Of a stretch of DNA of 64,000 nucleotides, positions 61,993 to 64,000 are shown piece after piece (position 1 is the first letter of the stretch; each line of letters opens with the position of its first letter). The notes beneath the pieces were generated by a model, which had not been told where the DNA came from, made no database searches, and saw only the letters and a program-made list of their open reading frames with translations. The position numbers and the translations under genes are program-made. Origin of the DNA: Haemophilus parainfluenzae (GTDB lineage Bacteria; Pseudomonadota; Gammaproteobacteria; Enterobacterales; Pasteurellaceae); contig NZ_UGHY01000002.1 of NCBI RefSeq assembly GCF_900450995.1, positions 1,090,501 to 1,154,500 on the forward strand. Reading direction: 5' to 3'.

Positions 61993-62502
61993 ATGAATAA
62001 TCCCTTTCCTCTTCTTGGCATCACTGGTTACAGCGGTAGTGGCAAAACCACATTATTGGAAAAATTACTTCCTCAATTAATCAAAAAAGGTCTACGTATT
62101 TCAGTCATTAAACACAGCCATCACAACGCTCACGTGGATAAAGAGGGCAAAGACAGTTGGCGCATGAAAGAGGCAGGTTCCGCGCAAGTTATCATGGCTT
62201 GTGATACTCGTTGGGCATTGATGACAGAAACCCCTCAAGAGCCGGTTTCATTAGCCTATTTAAGTCAACAATTTGATTGTCATTTAACGGATTTAATTTT
62301 GGTGGAAGGATTTAAACAAGAACCTATTCCAAAGATTCTGTTGCATCGACAAGAGATGACAAAACCTTTGCCGGAATTAGATGAAAACGTGTTGGCTTTA
62401 GCAACAGATTATTCGCTTGAAACTGACCGCACTTTATTAGATATTAATCACATTGAACAGATCGCTGAGTTTATTTATCAATGGTGGAAAAAGACACAGT
62501 AA
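61993..62502 (+). CDS. mobB: Molybdopterin-guanine dinucleotide biosynthesis adaptor MobB
   Basis: A 169-residue GTP-binding protein that aids MobA. The P-loop is GYSGSGKT (12-19), and ISVIKHSHHNAHVDKEGKDS with DLILVEGFKQEPIPKI is typical of MobB. The MFS gene begins inside its 3' end. It is not next to mobA, which lies at 40106. Confidence 0.92.
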   Translation: MNNPFPLLGITGYSGSGKTTLLEKLLPQLIKKGLRISVIKHSHHNAHVDKEGKDSWRMKEAGSAQVIMACDTRWALMTETPQEPVSLAYLSQQFDCHLTDLILVEGFKQEPIPKILLHRQEMTKPLPELDENVLALATDYSLETDRTLLDINHIEQIAEFIYQWWKKTQ

Positions 62503-63890
62503 TAGAACGTCAGCATTATAAAGGGCTGGCTTGGGTAGCTTCCATGGCTTTGTTTATGCAAAGCTTGGATGCGACTATTTTAAATACTGCCTTACCCACC
62601 ATTGCAACAGATCTGCAAACCCCTGTCTTTGAAATGCAAATGGCGATTATCGCCTATTCTCTTGCCGTAGCCTTATTTATTCCTTTAACTGCTTGGGCGG
62701 CAGCTAAATTTGGTACGCTTACTGTTTTCCGCTCAGCAGTTTTTACCTTTGTATTCGGTTCAGTCGCTTGTGCGATGGCCACTTCTCTCGAGACCCTTGT
62801 GCTTGCACGGATTCTCCAAGGTATTGGCGGTGCGTTTATGATGCCGGTTGCTCGCCTTGCGATTATTCAAACCGTACCGAAAAATCAATTAATTAATGCC
62901 TGGAATTTAATGGCGACAGCGGGATTGATTGGCCCGATTCTTGGTCCGATTTTAGGTGGTTGGCTTGTGGTGCATACATCATGGCATTGGATTTTCTTAA
63001 TCAATATTCCGATTGGCATGTTAGGCTTTTGGGCTGCGGCTAAAGTGATGGGCAATCATAAGGGTAATGCGAATAAGTTAGACTGGACGGGCTTTTTGCT
63101 CTTTGCGTTTGGTTTAGTTGGGCTCACTCTTGGGCTTGATTTACTCGGAGAAAGTCACCGTGACAATATGACCACATACAGTGCATTGTCGGTTGGTATT
63201 GCATTATTGGTCGCCTATTATTTTTATGCGAAAGGTAATGAACGTGCCATTTTGCCGTTATCTCTTTTCAATACAAGAACATTCCGATTAGGCATTGCAG
63301 CCAATATCTTTATTCGTCTTTCTGGCTCAGCAGTGCCGTTCTTATTGCCATTAATGTTCCAACTTTCCTTTGGCTATTCAGCTGAAGAGTCAGGCTGGTT
63401 GCTTGCACCCATTGCGCTAATGTCCGTCGTATTTAAACGCTTTATTGGGCATATTTTAAATATGCTAGGTTATAAAACCACACTAATTTTATCGTCACTT
63501 TTAATGGCAGCCTCGACGGTTTCAATGTCATGGCTTGATACCTCATCATCAACGACATGGATTATATGTAATCTGATGTGGTACGGTGCCTGCATGTCGA
63601 TGATTTTTACCTCAATTAACACTCTTACCGTTGGCGACCTATCACAGGCACAAAGCGGTGTAGGCTCAACGGTGCTGAGTATTGTGCAACAAGTAGGAAT
63701 CGGATTTGGTATCGCCGTAGCATCCATTATTTTAACGTTGTACCGCCAATTCATTGGTAACGAAGGCGATGCATTACAACATGCTTTCAGTTACACTTTT
63801 CTAACCACTTCTGTTTTTGCTATCGCATTAGTTTGGATATTAAGCTATTTGCACAAAGCAGACGGAGATCATTTGCGGAAAAAACGCTGA
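62481..63890 (+). CDS. MFS transporter, DHA2-type (MdtD-like) drug efflux family
   Basis: A 469-residue membrane protein with about 14 hydrophobic segments. It starts with FMQSLDATILNTALPTIATD, the DHA2 motif, and has GPILGPILGGWLVVHTSWHW (motif C type). It is closest to YegB/MdtD in character; the substrate is unknown. The ATG at 62481 overlaps mobB by 22 bases, so expression is probably coupled; a GTG three bases later is an alternative start. A short, weak hairpin follows. Confidence 0.83.
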   Translation: MVEKDTVIERQHYKGLAWVASMALFMQSLDATILNTALPTIATDLQTPVFEMQMAIIAYSLAVALFIPLTAWAAAKFGTLTVFRSAVFTFVFGSVACAMATSLETLVLARILQGIGGAFMMPVARLAIIQTVPKNQLINAWNLMATAGLIGPILGPILGGWLVVHTSWHWIFLINIPIGMLGFWAAAKVMGNHKGNANKLDWTGFLLFAFGLVGLTLGLDLLGESHRDNMTTYSALSVGIALLVAYYFYAKGNERAILPLSLFNTRTFRLGIAANIFIRLSGSAVPFLLPLMFQLSFGYSAEESGWLLAPIALMSVVFKRFIGHILNMLGYKTTLILSSLLMAASTVSMSWLDTSSSTTWIICNLMWYGACMSMIFTSINTLTVGDLSQAQSGVGSTVLSIVQQVGIGFGIAVASIILTLYRQFIGNEGDALQHAFSYTFLTTSVFAIALVWILSYLHKADGDHLRKKR

Positions 63891-64000
63891 TATTGAATAC
63901 CTTAGTTTAATTTGTTATAAGAAAGATCTTTTTCTTATTTCGTAAAAGTTTGATTTGCTTATATCTTAAGTAAAATTTTATATTTATGTTTGGGTGTTCC

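Noticed and set aside
63919..63940. Hairpin AAGAAA/TTTCTT after the MFS gene as a terminator
   Set aside because: The stem is short and only A/T pairs close it; too weak to list as a terminator.

Overview
The window is 64 kb of a Pasteurellaceae chromosome, most likely a Haemophilus species near H. parainfluenzae or H. influenzae. The evidence is AT-rich DNA studded with the Haemophilus-type DNA uptake signal (AAGTGCGGT and its complement ACCGCACTT), proteins that from memory are very close to H. influenzae orthologues, and H. influenzae-like gene blocks such as pyrR-surA-mltG-tmk-holB-tatD-paeA-fruBKA. The genus is well supported; the species is inference. Nearly everything is core genome. 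The clearest accessory elements are a type III restriction-modification pair and an inverted-repeat element in the ilv operon.

Layout. 1-6225: rimO (cut by the left edge), an MgtC-family membrane protein, mutS, glpX, zapB and mioC. 6226-6655: a chromosomal replication origin with DnaA boxes next to mioC and an AT-rich, GATC-rich unwinding region next to mnmG. 6656-16321: mnmG, rsmG and the full ATP synthase operon atpIBEFHAGDC. 16372-22144 (minus strand): a branched-chain amino acid operon, ilvG-ilvM-ilvD-ilvA, with no ilvE and with a 34-bp perfect inverted repeat between ilvM and ilvD. 22330-26773: a DUF533 protein, a MetP/MetS-type sodium symporter with its 32-residue small subunit, and a periplasmic nucleotidase (cpdB). 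27003-32247: an ornithine module, comprising frameshifted ornithine carbamoyltransferase, a SpeFL-like ornithine-sensing leader peptide, ornithine decarboxylase (speF) and the putrescine/ornithine antiporter (potE). 32283-36292: a type III restriction-modification system whose mod gene carries eight exact copies of an 11-bp repeat in its coding region, a strong candidate for phase variation. 36391-43673: rseC, rsmJ, trmA, maoP, dsbA, yihD, mobA, htpX, pepD and gpt. 43783-54984: dnaE (frameshifted), pyrR, surA, mltG, tmk, holB, tatD (frameshifted), a DUF1523 protein, the polyamine exporter homologue paeA and a lipoprotein. 55059-59205: the fructose PTS operon fruB-fruK-fruA. 59291-63890: sdhE, the sigma-E operon rpoE-rseA-rseB with a textbook sigma-E promoter, mobB and an MFS efflux pump.

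Three genes (arcB-like, dnaE, tatD) are each broken by exactly one missing base, and adding one base restores the normal length in each case. Because dnaE is essential, these are best read as sequencing or assembly errors rather than true pseudogenes. Many intrinsic terminators are built from oppositely oriented uptake-signal pairs. The observations most worth following are the 11-bp phase-variable mod repeat, the divergent form of the SpeFL leader, the inverted-repeat element inside the ilv operon, and a possible very small RNA between rseB and mobB.
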